The notes beneath the pieces are model-generated. The model had not been told where the DNA came from, made no database searches, and saw only the letters and a list, made by a program, of their open reading frames with translations. Of a DNA stretch of 64,000 nucleotides, positions 23,310 through 32,599 are shown one piece after another. The translations under genes and the position numbers were made by a program. Source of the DNA: Notospermus geniculatus (lineage: Eukaryota; Nemertea; Pilidiophora; Heteronemertea; Lineidae); the NCBI GenBank assembly GCA_002633025.1, contig NMRB01000681.1, positions 159,853 to 223,852 of the forward strand, in the 5' to 3' direction. Positions within the stretch are counted from its first letter, which is position 1. Each line of letters starts with the position of its first letter.

Positions 23310-23660
23310 GGTGCATGGTGACCACAACTAGCTCATGGACTATACATGTAACGTTGTGCTAGTCATGTGGCGTAACCTACATAACGAGACAATTTTAGGT
23401 TAGTCAGCATTCTAGCCCGACGTCAGATGTTTCAGAAATGTTAGTTTTTATCGTATCTCTCCGGGATTTTGAAGAATTGGAACCTGTTCTCACGATCTCT
23501 GGGTTTGCACCATGAATTTACAGGACCACCGCACCACTCTCCAACCCAGGGACTAACTACGTTGTCGGCGAATTGACCCGATTTACTACGTACATTCTCT
23601 AATGCATTTTTGTAGTTCGGGTTGCTGCCGCTAGGTGGCTCCCTCTACGTCGGCAGTCAA

Positions 23661-23911
23661 TAGACTGGTTCCCGGTCCCAAAATAGCTCTGACGGAGAAA
23701 GGGACCGGTAATACGTCATAATATGACGTCACAGAGGATTCCCCTCAGTACTGAGAAACAGCTTACTTACCTCACATCCAAAAATAGCTAACCAATCAAC
23801 TGCGACGTAACAAATTCAAATTCAAAAAGAGCTAGCCAATCAACTACGTCGTTACATCAGGCAATACCGGTCCCTTATCCGTTAGCGATATTGGGACCGG
23901 GAACCAGTCTA
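23661..23911. mobile_element. Mutator-like MITE with 9 bp TSD
   Basis: TIRs tagactggttcccggtccca and the reverse complement end the element. The 9 bp word ggcagtcaa flanks both sides exactly (23652-23660, 23912-23920). A 9 bp target-site duplication is typical of MuDR/Mutator. No coding inside. Confidence 0.85.
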
Positions 23912-24308
23912 GGCAGTCAAATAACGCTTTAGTGATCCAATACCGTGCTCCTTTAAGTTCGAGTCCTTGTTTCGATAGTAACGGCGGCTTTGTGAGTATC
24001 TCACGACAACCAGCTGAAGAATAGATGAAAGTCCGGGCTCAAAATTACGATGACCTCTTGCTGAAACTGGGTTCCGCACGGAGTAAGCGAACGACTCCAA
24101 AAAGGTTGGAATCAGCAGAATGTGAGTAGACCAATCAGAGAAGACGTATATTGGTCTGTTTCGAGTCAGCCAATGATAATTGAGGTAACATATCGCTGGT
24201 AGCCATCGTGACTGCTGGGCGAGTCGGGTCGGCTGGTTCGCCGGCGATCCGACGGGGCGAGATTGCAGGGCCTATAGCAGAACCTTGGGTGTGTTGTTCG
24301 TAGGACAT

Positions 24309-25125
24309 ATTCTTTCACGTGAAGATTGAGAACAGGTCCGTTGTATTTCATCTTTGGCTGAGACTTGCGCCGAGGCGGGATCGCGTTTCTTCGGGGCGGC
24401 ATAAAGTACCGGTAACGTGCATGACACACTGGGAGAAGGGAAAGCGTTGGCGTAGAGAATCGAACAGCTGCACAACATGAAAGTGTTGTTGTCATGGCAA
24501 GAATGAATACGTTCAGACCAGCTGTCGATGTTGTATGTCCTTTGCATCTATGGCTGGAACGTTCGCGTTCATCAATGTACATCGCCGTCTTTATACAAGT
24601 AGTTTCTCTTGATTATTAATACATACAGTTCTTGTATACAGTTCTTGTATAGCGCATCACTGCGCCTTACAGTAAAAGACAATGAAAGAAGTAGGCTACA
24701 ATGTAGTTAAAGATAATGTATCAATTCTTTCACGTGAAGATTGAGAACAGGTCCGTTGTATTTCATCTTTGGCTGAGACTTGCGCCGAGGCGGGATCGCG
24801 TTTCTTCGGGGCGGCAGAAAGTACCGGTAACGTGCATGACACACTGGGAGAAGGGAAAGCGTTGGCGTAGAGAATCGAACAGCTGCACAACATGAAAGTG
24901 TTGTTGTCATGGCAAGAATGAATACGTTCAGACCAGCTGTCGATGTTTTATGTCCTTTGCATCTATGGCTGGAACGTTCGCGTTCATCAATGTACATCGC
25001 CGTCTTTATACAAGTAGTTTCTCTTGATTATTAATACATACAGTTCTTGTATAGCGCATCACTGCGCCTTACAGTAAAAGACAATGAAAGAAGTAGGCTA
25101 CAATGTAGTTAAAGATAATGTATCA
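24309..25125. repeat. ~410 bp near-identical tandem duplication
   Basis: 24309-24723 is repeated at 24724-25125 with two or three substitutions and a 13 bp indel (extra acagttcttgtat in unit 1). Each unit ends ttaaagataatgtatca, the first bases of a MITE that is complete only after unit 2. An open frame on the minus strand (24166-24582) crosses unit 1 but no family was recognised. Confidence 0.9.
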
Positions 25126-25370
25126 CGACTTCATTGTTTACATTCAATGTTTGTAAACATGGATGTTTACATCATGTTATTTTGGATTTTTGGGACAAGC
25201 CAACTCACCAAATTGAATACATGTACGTTCGGTATCAAACGAATTTCTAGAGGGGCATGCCACCAACAAATTACTCATAAGACAAAGAAAGACTGGACAC
25301 AAACAAACAAAATGTAAATAAACAATGATTTTCGTGGCCCGCGAAACTACCCGTGATACATTATCTTTAA
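25109..25370. mobile_element. TTAA-flanked MITE (Kolobok-like), family 2 copy 1
   Basis: TTAA at 25109-25112 and 25367-25370; TIR agataatgtatcacg / cgtgatacattatct. The interior matches 29095-29333 in inverse orientation. Noncoding. Confidence 0.85.
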
Positions 25371-25689
25371 GACATTGAAGGCAGTAATAAGTGCAATACG
25401 TGAAACAGTAGACACCATAGCACCTTCTAAAGAGACAGGTCTTCAAGGCCCCACCCCCCTGAACGCGCCAAGGTTAATGGATGATCGTAGGGTCAGCGCG
25501 GTAGCTCGTTCCATGGCCTAAGTGCCACGGTACAGAAAGAACGCTCGCCCACTGACCGCTTGGTCCCTGGCGCATTCAGGGAAAGGGAGCCCGAAGACCT
25601 CAGTGGTCTTACCGGCGAATACACGTGGAGATGGTGATGGTGATGGCGAATTAGAGGAAGAATTAAGTTAAATTACATGTACTTGTTGA

Positions 25690-26075
25690 AAGCTTTTACC
25701 CCCTTTTTGTGTTTTGGGCCGCAGGTCCCGAGTTCCAATCCGGCCCGGGCCATAATGGGATTTCATTCCCGGCTCTTCTCGTCCGTCGCATGGGGCAGTA
25801 AGCCATAATATCGTACCTCAAGTAAATTTCCGTGAATGTGATTGGCCGAGAGCGGTCACGTGACCGGTGGACATTTCGGCATGTTCGCCCGGAAAATATT
25901 TCCGGTTGGAATGTTTTACGACGGGCACCATTTTTATACTGCCGTGTGCCTAGTTTCTTTGCAAGGGCAAGTAAAAGACCCCATCCAAGTGAGGAACAGA
26001 GTCGCTTGAGATGGCCTCCTCCGTACTTTATACCAGGCCCAATAATGCTATGACGTCGACCCTGACGGAAAATCA
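25690..26075. mobile_element. SINE-like repeat fragment
   Basis: A B-box-like ccgagttccaatcc occurs near 25730. Its 3' part (gcaagggcaagtaaaaga, cccatccaagtgaggaac, ccaataatgctatgacg) recurs at 48285-48330 and 48905-48990 with the class II-tRNA SINE. A long minus-strand frame across it is a by-product. Confidence 0.6.
25854..25865. promoter_or_regulatory. Palindromic CACGTG E-box
   Basis: ggtcacgtgacc is a perfect 12 bp palindrome of the USF/MiT-TFE type, 450 bp upstream of the PAN-like exon but inside repeat-derived sequence. Function is unproven. Confidence 0.3.
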
Positions 26076-26312
26076 AAAACAAATACAAAGTTCGACTATG
26101 AACGCCAATTATTGGCGCCATGGGTAATATGAATAAAAAGCTAGTAAAATGCTTTTTTACTTTATTTCTGCTGAACAAAAGCATTGGAGAGTCCTGTACA
26201 AAACAGAAGTAAGGGAATTCACTACACTAATATGTACATGTATACTATCCCATGTTTCTTAAGTATAGCTTACCCAACATCGTGGAATTTTCGATTGAAC
26301 CGATAATTTGAA

Positions 26313-26558
26313 ATGACGGGGAACAATAACTATCACGTTGCGAAGGTTGTAAGAGGGTGGAGTATCACAAAACCAGACCTGGGATTCCAGTACGTGCGAT
26401 CCTGCCTGGCGTGTGCGATCCTGTGCCACAGAGAGTCATGCCTGACTATGAATATTTTAACCGACGATGCTTTGTGTCAATTGCATTCACAACAAGCTAC
26501 ATGTATGGAAAGAGCAGAAGCCTACGAATGTGAAGGAGGTCTGATATATCAGAAAAAG
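26313..26558 (+). CDS. PAN/Apple-like domain exon
   Basis: The 82-codon frame contains RSCLACAILCHRESCLTMN, then LCQLHSQQATC and YECEGGLIYQKK. Cysteines spaced CxxCxxxCxxxxC followed by a C-x-L pair fit a PAN/Apple-type extracellular module, which binds protein or carbohydrate in secreted and surface proteins. The exon ends in phase 0 at AAAAAG before GT at 26559. The next compatible acceptor is at 28030, also phase 0. The ATG at 26313 may not be the true start, since PAN exons normally follow a signal-peptide exon; none was found upstream. A Harbinger-like MITE sits 4 bases inside the intron. Confidence 0.65.
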
Positions 26559-26562
26559 GTAA

Positions 26563-26856
26563 AGGTGCCCACAGGTCGACATTGCGTCCTGAAGCAACTC
26601 GACGGATCTGTCGCAGCTAAAAAACATGACAAACACCGCGCGCAGGTCGACATTTCAGCGATTGAGAGGAACTCGGAGCAACTGGCAGTTATACCTCGAA
26701 GAGCACGCTCATCATTCATCCGGCAGTTGCTCGGAGACGCAAGCGCGCTCAGGTCGACAAAATCGGCAACTGATCAGTCACTCCGAGTTGCTTCCATCGC
26801 CGGAAAGCTAGTTGCCGCGAGTTGCTTCAGGACGCTATATCGACCTATGGGCACCT
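26563..26856. mobile_element. Harbinger-like MITE inside a splice donor
   Basis: 294 bp element with ~40 bp TIRs (aggtgcccacaggtcgac / gtcgacctatgggcacct style, inner gcgtcctgaagcaactcg) flanked by TAA on both sides (26560-26562, 26857-26859). TAA/TTA duplications are the PIF/Harbinger signature. The left TAA forms bases 2-4 of the intron after the PAN exon. Confidence 0.85.
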
Positions 26857-26859
26857 TAA

Positions 26860-27430
26860 GAACCCGTGCGTGTTCCGGTGTGGCATGGGAAACAATTTGC
26901 ACCTTTTGTCAGAGTGGGGAAATTGATGAGATTCATTTGTTGTGTTCATGTTCATTTCATAAAAATCTGCGAACGGATTTCATTGATCCCAATCTAATGC
27001 ACCAGCAAATATTTTCTTCCTTCGACTGATGCGGTCAATATCGGATGATATTATCAGGTGTACAGCTAAGTTTATTTATAAGGCAAACCAAGAAGGCCGT
27101 TAAGATGTACGTCAGTGAGACCGGACTTGGATTCGCTGATCCACGGACCATTGTGGTCACATGTAGGCCAGCAGTGGTCTGTGGACCAGCGAGCCCTTCT
27201 GGTAGCTTGGATATCTCTCATAAGAATGTTATATGTAGTACGGGCGACACCGCAAATAAAAATGTGATGTATTGTATTGTAAAGGGCCGGAGGCCTTTAT
27301 CAGAAATTCGGTTGTTGAGAACAAAAATACATCACGCTTGCTCTCCACCGTCTTGCTATGGTACTGTACAAACATTAGATTTTAGAATAGGCCTACAAGA
27401 TACACCACGATTGGTTCCTGCCATCTTGTT
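26860..27430 (+). other. Intron of PAN gene, unassigned part
   Basis: No repeat boundary or exon recognised. Open frames here lack splice support. Confidence 0.4.
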
Positions 27431-27948
27431 ATAGACTCGGGACCCAGTCGTTGTGTCGCTCGGCCGCTGCGCTACACTCCACAAACGACTGGGAAAGCAA
27501 GATGCAAAATCAGCCAATTAGAAAGTGCGTCAGAAAGTTCAGCCAATCAGAAAGTGCGTCTTGAACGGCCGTCGGCTGTTCGTTGCAAGATGCCAAATCA
27601 GCTGATACACCAGAACTTTCTTCGAGATCAAGGATATTATCCTGGTACCCAAGGTCGATGCTGTGTGCGATAAACCGTACTTACGGATTTATCAATATCC
27701 TACTAGTGAGGTTGAAAATTTTTCTGGACGGGCGAGAGGATCTGGTAAATTACATCATCCACAGAAATAACAACCAATCAAAAGTGTGCCAGATTTTCCG
27801 TAGTAGATTGATTTCCGGCAATTTCATTCGCCGAGATGGGCGTTGTGGTCGTCGGTACGCTAGCCGCTGATTTTGCACCTTGCTTTCCCAGTCGTTTGTG
27901 GAGTGTAGCGCGGCGGCGGGAGCGACACAACGACTGGGTCCAGAGTCT
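27431..27948. mobile_element. ~518 bp TIR element in PAN intron
   Basis: Long TIRs (about 85 bp) start at tagactcgggacccagtcg / cgactgggtccagagtct. The word atcttgtt occurs directly before and after (27423-27430, 27949-27956), an 8 bp target-site duplication. The size suggests a Mutator- or hAT-like non-autonomous element. Confidence 0.8.
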
Positions 27949-28030
27949 ATCTTGTTTTGGTAGGCCTACTGTGTACGAACATTTGATTGTAGACACCTGA
28001 AGAATATTCCTCTGTCATTTGACACTGTAG

Positions 28031-29098
28031 GTTCTGTCGGTTGTAAAATACAGATTACCCAAGCGGATTCCCATTCTCCCGTCCATCCCTTCCGACAGGC
28101 CCAAGCTTTATGTTGAGTTCCATTCAAACCAGCGATGGCTGGTGGTAACGTACGAACAAAGGCCTGTTCCTTGGTCATTGGCCACAGTTTACAGCCTTAA
28201 GGGCCAGGATGACGCTTTTCGTATCCTTTACAATTCATCTTATTACTATAGAACGGTAATGAATCAGCGTACTAATTATCGAGTGATGTTGAATTACATC
28301 ATTCTGATCATTTACAAACTGTCACGTCGAAGCCGTTTGGTACAGCGTATCAGGTTGTACGACATGGCAAAAGGAACATTCGTTGGGTACATGCAGATTC
28401 CTAAACACGAGCGTTGTATTCGATTGAGCCGTACAGAAAATGATAACCTTGTCGTAGATGTTTTTGTAAGAAATAATAGCAAAATGGTATTCATTGCATG
28501 TCAGATGTGGTACACAAGCGAAACTCTGACTTTGACAACATATAACTGGGTTGAAGAATATGAGAATAATAAAATGATAGTCAAATTATTGTACTCGCAT
28601 AATGCGTCATTAGTTATGAATTATGCATCTAGAAAATACTGCGTAGCAAGGATCGAGCAGTACATTGATGGAATTGGACATGTAGATATTATCATTCATA
28701 AGAAACTTCTTCAATTGTTTATCTTTCGAAATGCATTAACTGGCTTAACTATTACGCAAAAGCAGGACTTCACATTTCCAGGTGGAATTTACGTCCTGAC
28801 CGCCAATAGGGAATTGGGAATCCTTATCGTACTTGGTATAACAGCACATCACACTAGTATAACAGGCATTGAAGTTAATTGTTTTACAAGAAATAGTTTT
28901 ATTAACAGGACGAAATACCCATTGAGAAAAGTTCATATGAATGTTCCTATGTTTGATGCGACCCGTGTTCCTCGCAGCACAGTAGGCGGATACTTTGATA
29001 ACTCGAGGAATTTATTCAAACTGCGCTTCAACAAGAATATAAAGCCTGTACCATTGTACGATGCAGTTTATATGTACACACCAATGACAAAAGGTTAA
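28031..29098 (+). CDS. Large exon of unrecognised beta-rich domain, paralogue A
   Basis: A pyrimidine-rich acceptor (ttcctctgtcatttgacactgtag) opens a phase 0 exon of 355 codons ending TAA at 29096-29098. It is the longest clean frame in the window. Segments include YVEFHSNQRWLVVTYEQRP, VYSLKGQDDAFRILYNSS, IRLYDMAKGTFVGYMQIPK, WYTSETLTLTTYNW and MFDATRVPRSTVGGYFDN. Alternating hydrophobic/polar residues and repeated aromatic-GxL patterns suggest a beta-propeller-like or other all-beta fold, but I recognise no family. Joined to the PAN exon it would give a secreted or surface protein. Paralogue B at 30108 aligns from the first residue (V......YR...R.P), with LKG..FRIL, YDxxxG and LP/IPK shared. 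A MITE begins exactly at the stop codon. Confidence 0.7.
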   Translation, partial: VLSVVKYRLPKRIPILPSIPSDRPKLYVEFHSNQRWLVVTYEQRPVPWSLATVYSLKGQDDAFRILYNSSYYYRTVMNQRTNYRVMLNYIILIIYKLSRRSRLVQRIRLYDMAKGTFVGYMQIPKHERCIRLSRTENDNLVVDVFVRNNSKMVFIACQMWYTSETLTLTTYNWVEEYENNKMIVKLLYSHNASLVMNYASRKYCVARIEQYIDGIGHVDIIIHKKLLQLFIFRNALTGLTITQKQDFTFPGGIYVLTANRELGILIVLGITAHHTSITGIEVNCFTRNSFINRTKYPLRKVHMNVPMFDATRVPRSTVGGYFDNSRNLFKLRFNKNIKPVPLYDAVYMYTPMTKG

Positions 29099-29333
29099 AG
29101 ATAATATATCACGGATATTTTCGCGGGCCACGAAATCCATTGTTTATTTACATTTTGTTTGTTTATGTCCAGGCTTTCTTTGTCTTATGAGTAAATTGTT
29201 GGTGGCATTCCCCTCTAGAAATTCTGTTGATTCCAAAAGTATTCATTTTGGTGGGTTGGCATGTCCCAAAAGTCCAAAATAACATACAATGTAATTGAAT
29301 GTAAACAATGAAGTCGTGATATATTATCTTTAA
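29095..29333. mobile_element. TTAA-flanked MITE, family 2 copy 2, at stop codon
   Basis: TTAA at 29095-29098 and 29330-29333 with TIR agataatatatcacg / cgtgatatattatct. It is an inverted relative of 25109-25370. The left TTAA supplies the TAA stop of the preceding exon; the empty site would also have read ggt taa. Confidence 0.85.
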
Positions 29334-29880
29334 GAGCGGTTTACATTAGGTTGCACCAAGTTGCAAGTTGCTGCAACCTGCAACTTGTTGCAGTCTACCT
29401 GTGACGTTTACACATAGCAACATCCAGTGTTATAAGTTGCAAAAGTTTGCAACAAGTTGCAGGAATTTCGGCGGGAATCCTTTGTTCGGGAGCCGTTTTG
29501 GCTTTAGTAGACGTCACATGATTTTTTTGCTGTATTATCATTGGCCAGCGACGTGCAACTTGTTGCAACTTCACCAGAAAATAGGATCTGGATCCAAAAT
29601 TTGAAACAAGTTGCAGTAGGAAGTTGCAACAAGTTGCATGCCCGGTTAAGGTCTCAGGCCACTTGCGCGTTTCGCGCTGCGTAATGCGTCAAATCTTTTG
29701 TTAGGAAGCAGAATGGCGGAAAATAACAAAAGATTTGACGCATCACGCAGCGCAAAACGCACAAGTGGCCCGAGACCTGTACACATGCAACTTTGATAAA
29801 AGGTTTTGGTCTCATCACATTTATGCAACAAGTTACATGAAGTTGCATATGAAAAGTTGCATGCAGTGTGTAAACGGCCC
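29334..29880. mobile_element. ~550 bp TIR element with GTTGCAACAAGTTGCA repeats
   Basis: gagcggtttacattaggttg at the left mirrors gtgtaaacggccctta at the right. Subterminal copies of caacaagttgca occur many times. An inner 130 bp hairpin (29650-29780, gtctcaggccacttgcgcgt...) forms the centre. It abuts the previous MITE. Confidence 0.7.
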
Positions 29881-30107
29881 TTAGGTTCACTTCATCGCAT
29901 GGAAGGTCGAAGTTCATCGCCGTTTCGGCATTTGACAAGTCGTTCTGGTACAAGCTTCCCCATTTGTTGAAGTATGCATACTTGTCCTGCACCGACCAAT
30001 TAGATGGCTTGTTCTAGTCTGATCTGTGTACTTGATCTTGAAAAGATGGTCTGTTCTCCCGATCTTGGCTTCATCATGAGTTTCAATATTACTTTGATAT
30101 GCTGCAG

Positions 30108-30724
30108 GTTAAAAAAAGATACATCTACAGGTCTCTTGGGAGAGTACCATTCAGGCCACCACTGATTGCAGCAACCGTTCACGACGGGTGGTTTTACGAC
30201 GGGGCATTTGGAAGAATAATACTCCTGTTGGGGAGAACCAAGTCCCCGTATTACACTTTTAAAGCATATGGCCTAAAAGGGAGAAGATTCCGTATTTTGT
30301 TTGAAGCGAAGTTTTTCTCCACTCATACAATCACCAGATATTGCGGTTATTACTATACCTTCATGATAGTCACGCGCTATAGGCTGAATGGTTACTTCTT
30401 CTATGATTTGAAAAACGGAGGTGCTTTTCGAAAACTAAATTTACCAAAAAATGACAAATGTTTAACCACCCTATCCGCCTCTGATAAAAAAACGGAATTT
30501 GGATACAGAGGTACAGTGTTGATTTTTTGCAAGCTGAAATCTGTNACAAATTCAGTCTCGGAACACGTTCAATTACAATTCGCTGCAAAAGAGCAAACGT
30601 GAAGCGATTCACGGCGAGGCTCTTCAGCAAGTACAACAACGTAAAGAAAAACATTTTCTTGAGGTGTCTATTTTTGAAGACTCGTTTCCATCGTCAGAGG
30701 AAGATATTTGAACTTCACTCATGA
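30108..30724 (+). pseudogene. Paralogue B of the 28031 exon, frameshifted
   Basis: Acceptor tatgctgcag precedes a phase 0 frame starting VKKRYIYRSLGRVPFRPP, then AYGLKGRRFRILFEAKF, YFFYDLKNGGAFRKLNLPK and RGTVLIFCKLKS. At the N (30545) this frame leads to an early stop, while the +1 frame (30548-30721) continues SLGTRSITIRCKR and RLFSKYNNVKKNIFL, aligning with paralogue A residues after YTSETLTL. The break may thus be a sequencing or assembly error. The last ~130 residues of A have no counterpart, and no PAN exon lies upstream of B. Partial gene copy or real truncated paralogue. Confidence 0.6.
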
Positions 30725-30782
30725 CTTCTTCTTCATACAGTCGAGTGATACTATGTAGTATGTACCTTGAGCAATACGATAT

Positions 30783-31003
30783 ACAGTAAGCTCGAGTTTA
30801 AACCACCGGTTCATAATGTTCATAAGCACACCCACAATCGAAATGGGAGTGAATAAAACATAACAAGTGTTATGCTGAATGGCTGGAATCGGTGGCTCAA
30901 GGCCTAGGCTGGCCTGGATTTGAACGCAACTGATTAGATCCATTTCGATTGTGGGTGTGCTTATGAACATAATGAACCGGTGGTTTAAACTCGAGTTTAC
31001 TGT
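30783..31003. mobile_element. ~220 bp foldback element
   Basis: acagtaagctcgagtttaaa...cacaatcgaaatgg is mirrored by ccatttcgattgtgggtgtg...actcgagtttactgt, arms about 65 bp, with TA on both outer sides. Confidence 0.85.
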
Positions 31004-31094
31004 AAATCTATCTTTTACTGAAGGGCTCTGTCATCCTACTTTTACTAAAAAAAGTTGCCTTGGAAATGACAGAATTGAGAATCAAGACGGATTA

Positions 31095-31276
31095 CCAGTG
31101 TAATGTTTTTCAGTGTGGCCATTTTTCTGTGTGACTCCATTGTTCGGAACACACTGGGAAACAAACTCACTGTTTCTCTGTGTGTCGCTCACTTTCAAGT
31201 CACACCTTATTCCGACAATCTATTGTAGTATCGCACTGGCACACAGGCCACACTGAAAAAACGTTACACAGGCTTC
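31095..31276. mobile_element. MITE, CCGGTGTAACG family, copy 2
   Basis: ccagtgtaatgtttttcagt and its mirror actgaaaaaacgttacacag bracket the same interior words as 3421-3604 (gttcggaacacac, attccgacaatctattgta), in opposite orientation. Confidence 0.75.
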
Positions 31277-31374
31277 ACGTGATGACGATTTTGGCCATTT
31301 TGTCTTACTGAGGAGAAAACATGGGGGCTTGGTAACAGCATGGACTTGAACATACTGATAATGATAAACAGGAA

Positions 31375-31620
31375 GTCAATTTCCAGAATCTTCGCAAATT
31401 TTCGACCCCAACCGGGGTCGTCATCAGGCTGGCACTTTCAAGTCGAGCTACCAGAAGTGTAAATGTGTCTAATTTACACTTTTGGTAGCTTGACTTGAAA
31501 GTGCCAGCCTGAAGAAGACCCCGGTTGGGGTCGAAAATTTGCTAAGATTCTGGAAATTGACTTCCTGTTTATCATCATTTTGTGTGTCAATTTTTGTGCT
31601 TTCTCTTTCTTTGGACTTGA
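31375..31620. repeat. Inverted pair of hammerhead-motif repeats (copies 2 and 3)
   Basis: The left arm (minus strand) and right arm (plus strand) each carry tggcactttca/tgaaagtgcca, a CTGANGA box, a gaccccggttggggtc hairpin and GAAA, then ctggaaattgacttcctgtt. They meet near 31470. Copy 2: CTGATGA at 31427-31421, hairpin 31419-31404, GAAA 31403-31400. Copy 3: CTGAAGA 31509-31515, hairpin 31517-31532, GAAA 31533-31536. The order matches helix II and the conserved core of a hammerhead ribozyme with one extra base before helix II. Helices I and III were not verified. Confidence 0.6.
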
Positions 31621-32599
31621 AAATACTAGTGTATATATATCCGCGGGCAAAAAAACCCCAAAACGAGCAGGCTTTTGGCATAACATTGGGCGATTTGCGC
31701 GCCACTATCGGGGGAAGTAAAAGACCAAATTACAAGCTCGCGAATGATGTCCTTATGGAATTCACTGGACAAGAAAGTATAAGGAAATCGTCGTTGGCAG
31801 GTCATCACTCAAATTTACCCATATGGCCCTCTGTTAATGGCTCTTTCAAAGTTTGGACAGGTTGTGTATCTTGAAGCTATTCCTAAAGACATGAATCAGA
31901 GAAAATGTAATTACTGCATAAAAACGATTCTCCAAATAATTAATTCGACACTTTCTCTGACTTTAGGCAGGATGTGTCGGATTCCCTAACTCTGCGCCAG
32001 ACTGTATCACTGGAAGCGACTCCAGAGGCGCGGGCCGTCTGCTACAAAACTTTAGGAATTATAGAAAGAAAAAAACGTCAGCCCCGTAGCATTCCGAAAC
32101 CTAAAATAGCGAAATCAATTATGAATAATATTACCGTCGCCAAAGGTAACAACTAACACTCCTGGTGGCAGGGTGCTCTCTGATTTTAAATTGACATAAC
32201 CCGACGCCTTCAAATCTATACCGTTCTTTTTTCTTAAGTGAATGTCTGGCATGCTCCTCTCATCTGACACACCGCTTACGGCTGTTTTTCCGTCCCCCTA
32301 AATCATATGGTATGTGCAAATCATTTTTTATGCTCTTGGGGCATTCTGCACCGTTTCCACATGCTCCGGGGAAACACGATAAGCGAACAACCCAAACTGT
32401 TTTATTGCTGATGATAATGATGAACAGTTGCTGTCCTGGCCGAGGGCATCGGCAGAAATTGATTTATAACGGCCACAGTGTGATGTCTTGAAACAGAATC
32501 ATGACAACATTTCAGAGTAGCTGATGCAACATCACAGTTTTTAGTGACCAAAACTCCAACAAGATTTCCTTTCGTCGTACCAAGGGATTTCAATGATAG
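31621..32599. other. Unassigned sequence
   Basis: No supported gene; several 60-110 codon frames without domain. Confidence 0.35.

Noticed and set aside
24166-24582. 138-codon minus-strand frame repeated in the tandem duplicate
   Set aside because: The duplicate is near-identical at DNA level in all frames, so the repeated frame is not evidence for coding. Two frames look equally plausible and neither has a domain.
25696-26184. 162-codon minus-strand frame
   Set aside because: It lies within a SINE-like repeat whose parts recur at 48285 and 48905, and has no domain.
28031-29098. Olfactomedin domain in exon A
   Set aside because: A few positions (LYNSSYYY, YDM, IP) recall it, but the diagnostic DE.GLW and aF..CG.LY motifs are absent, so the domain is left unnamed.
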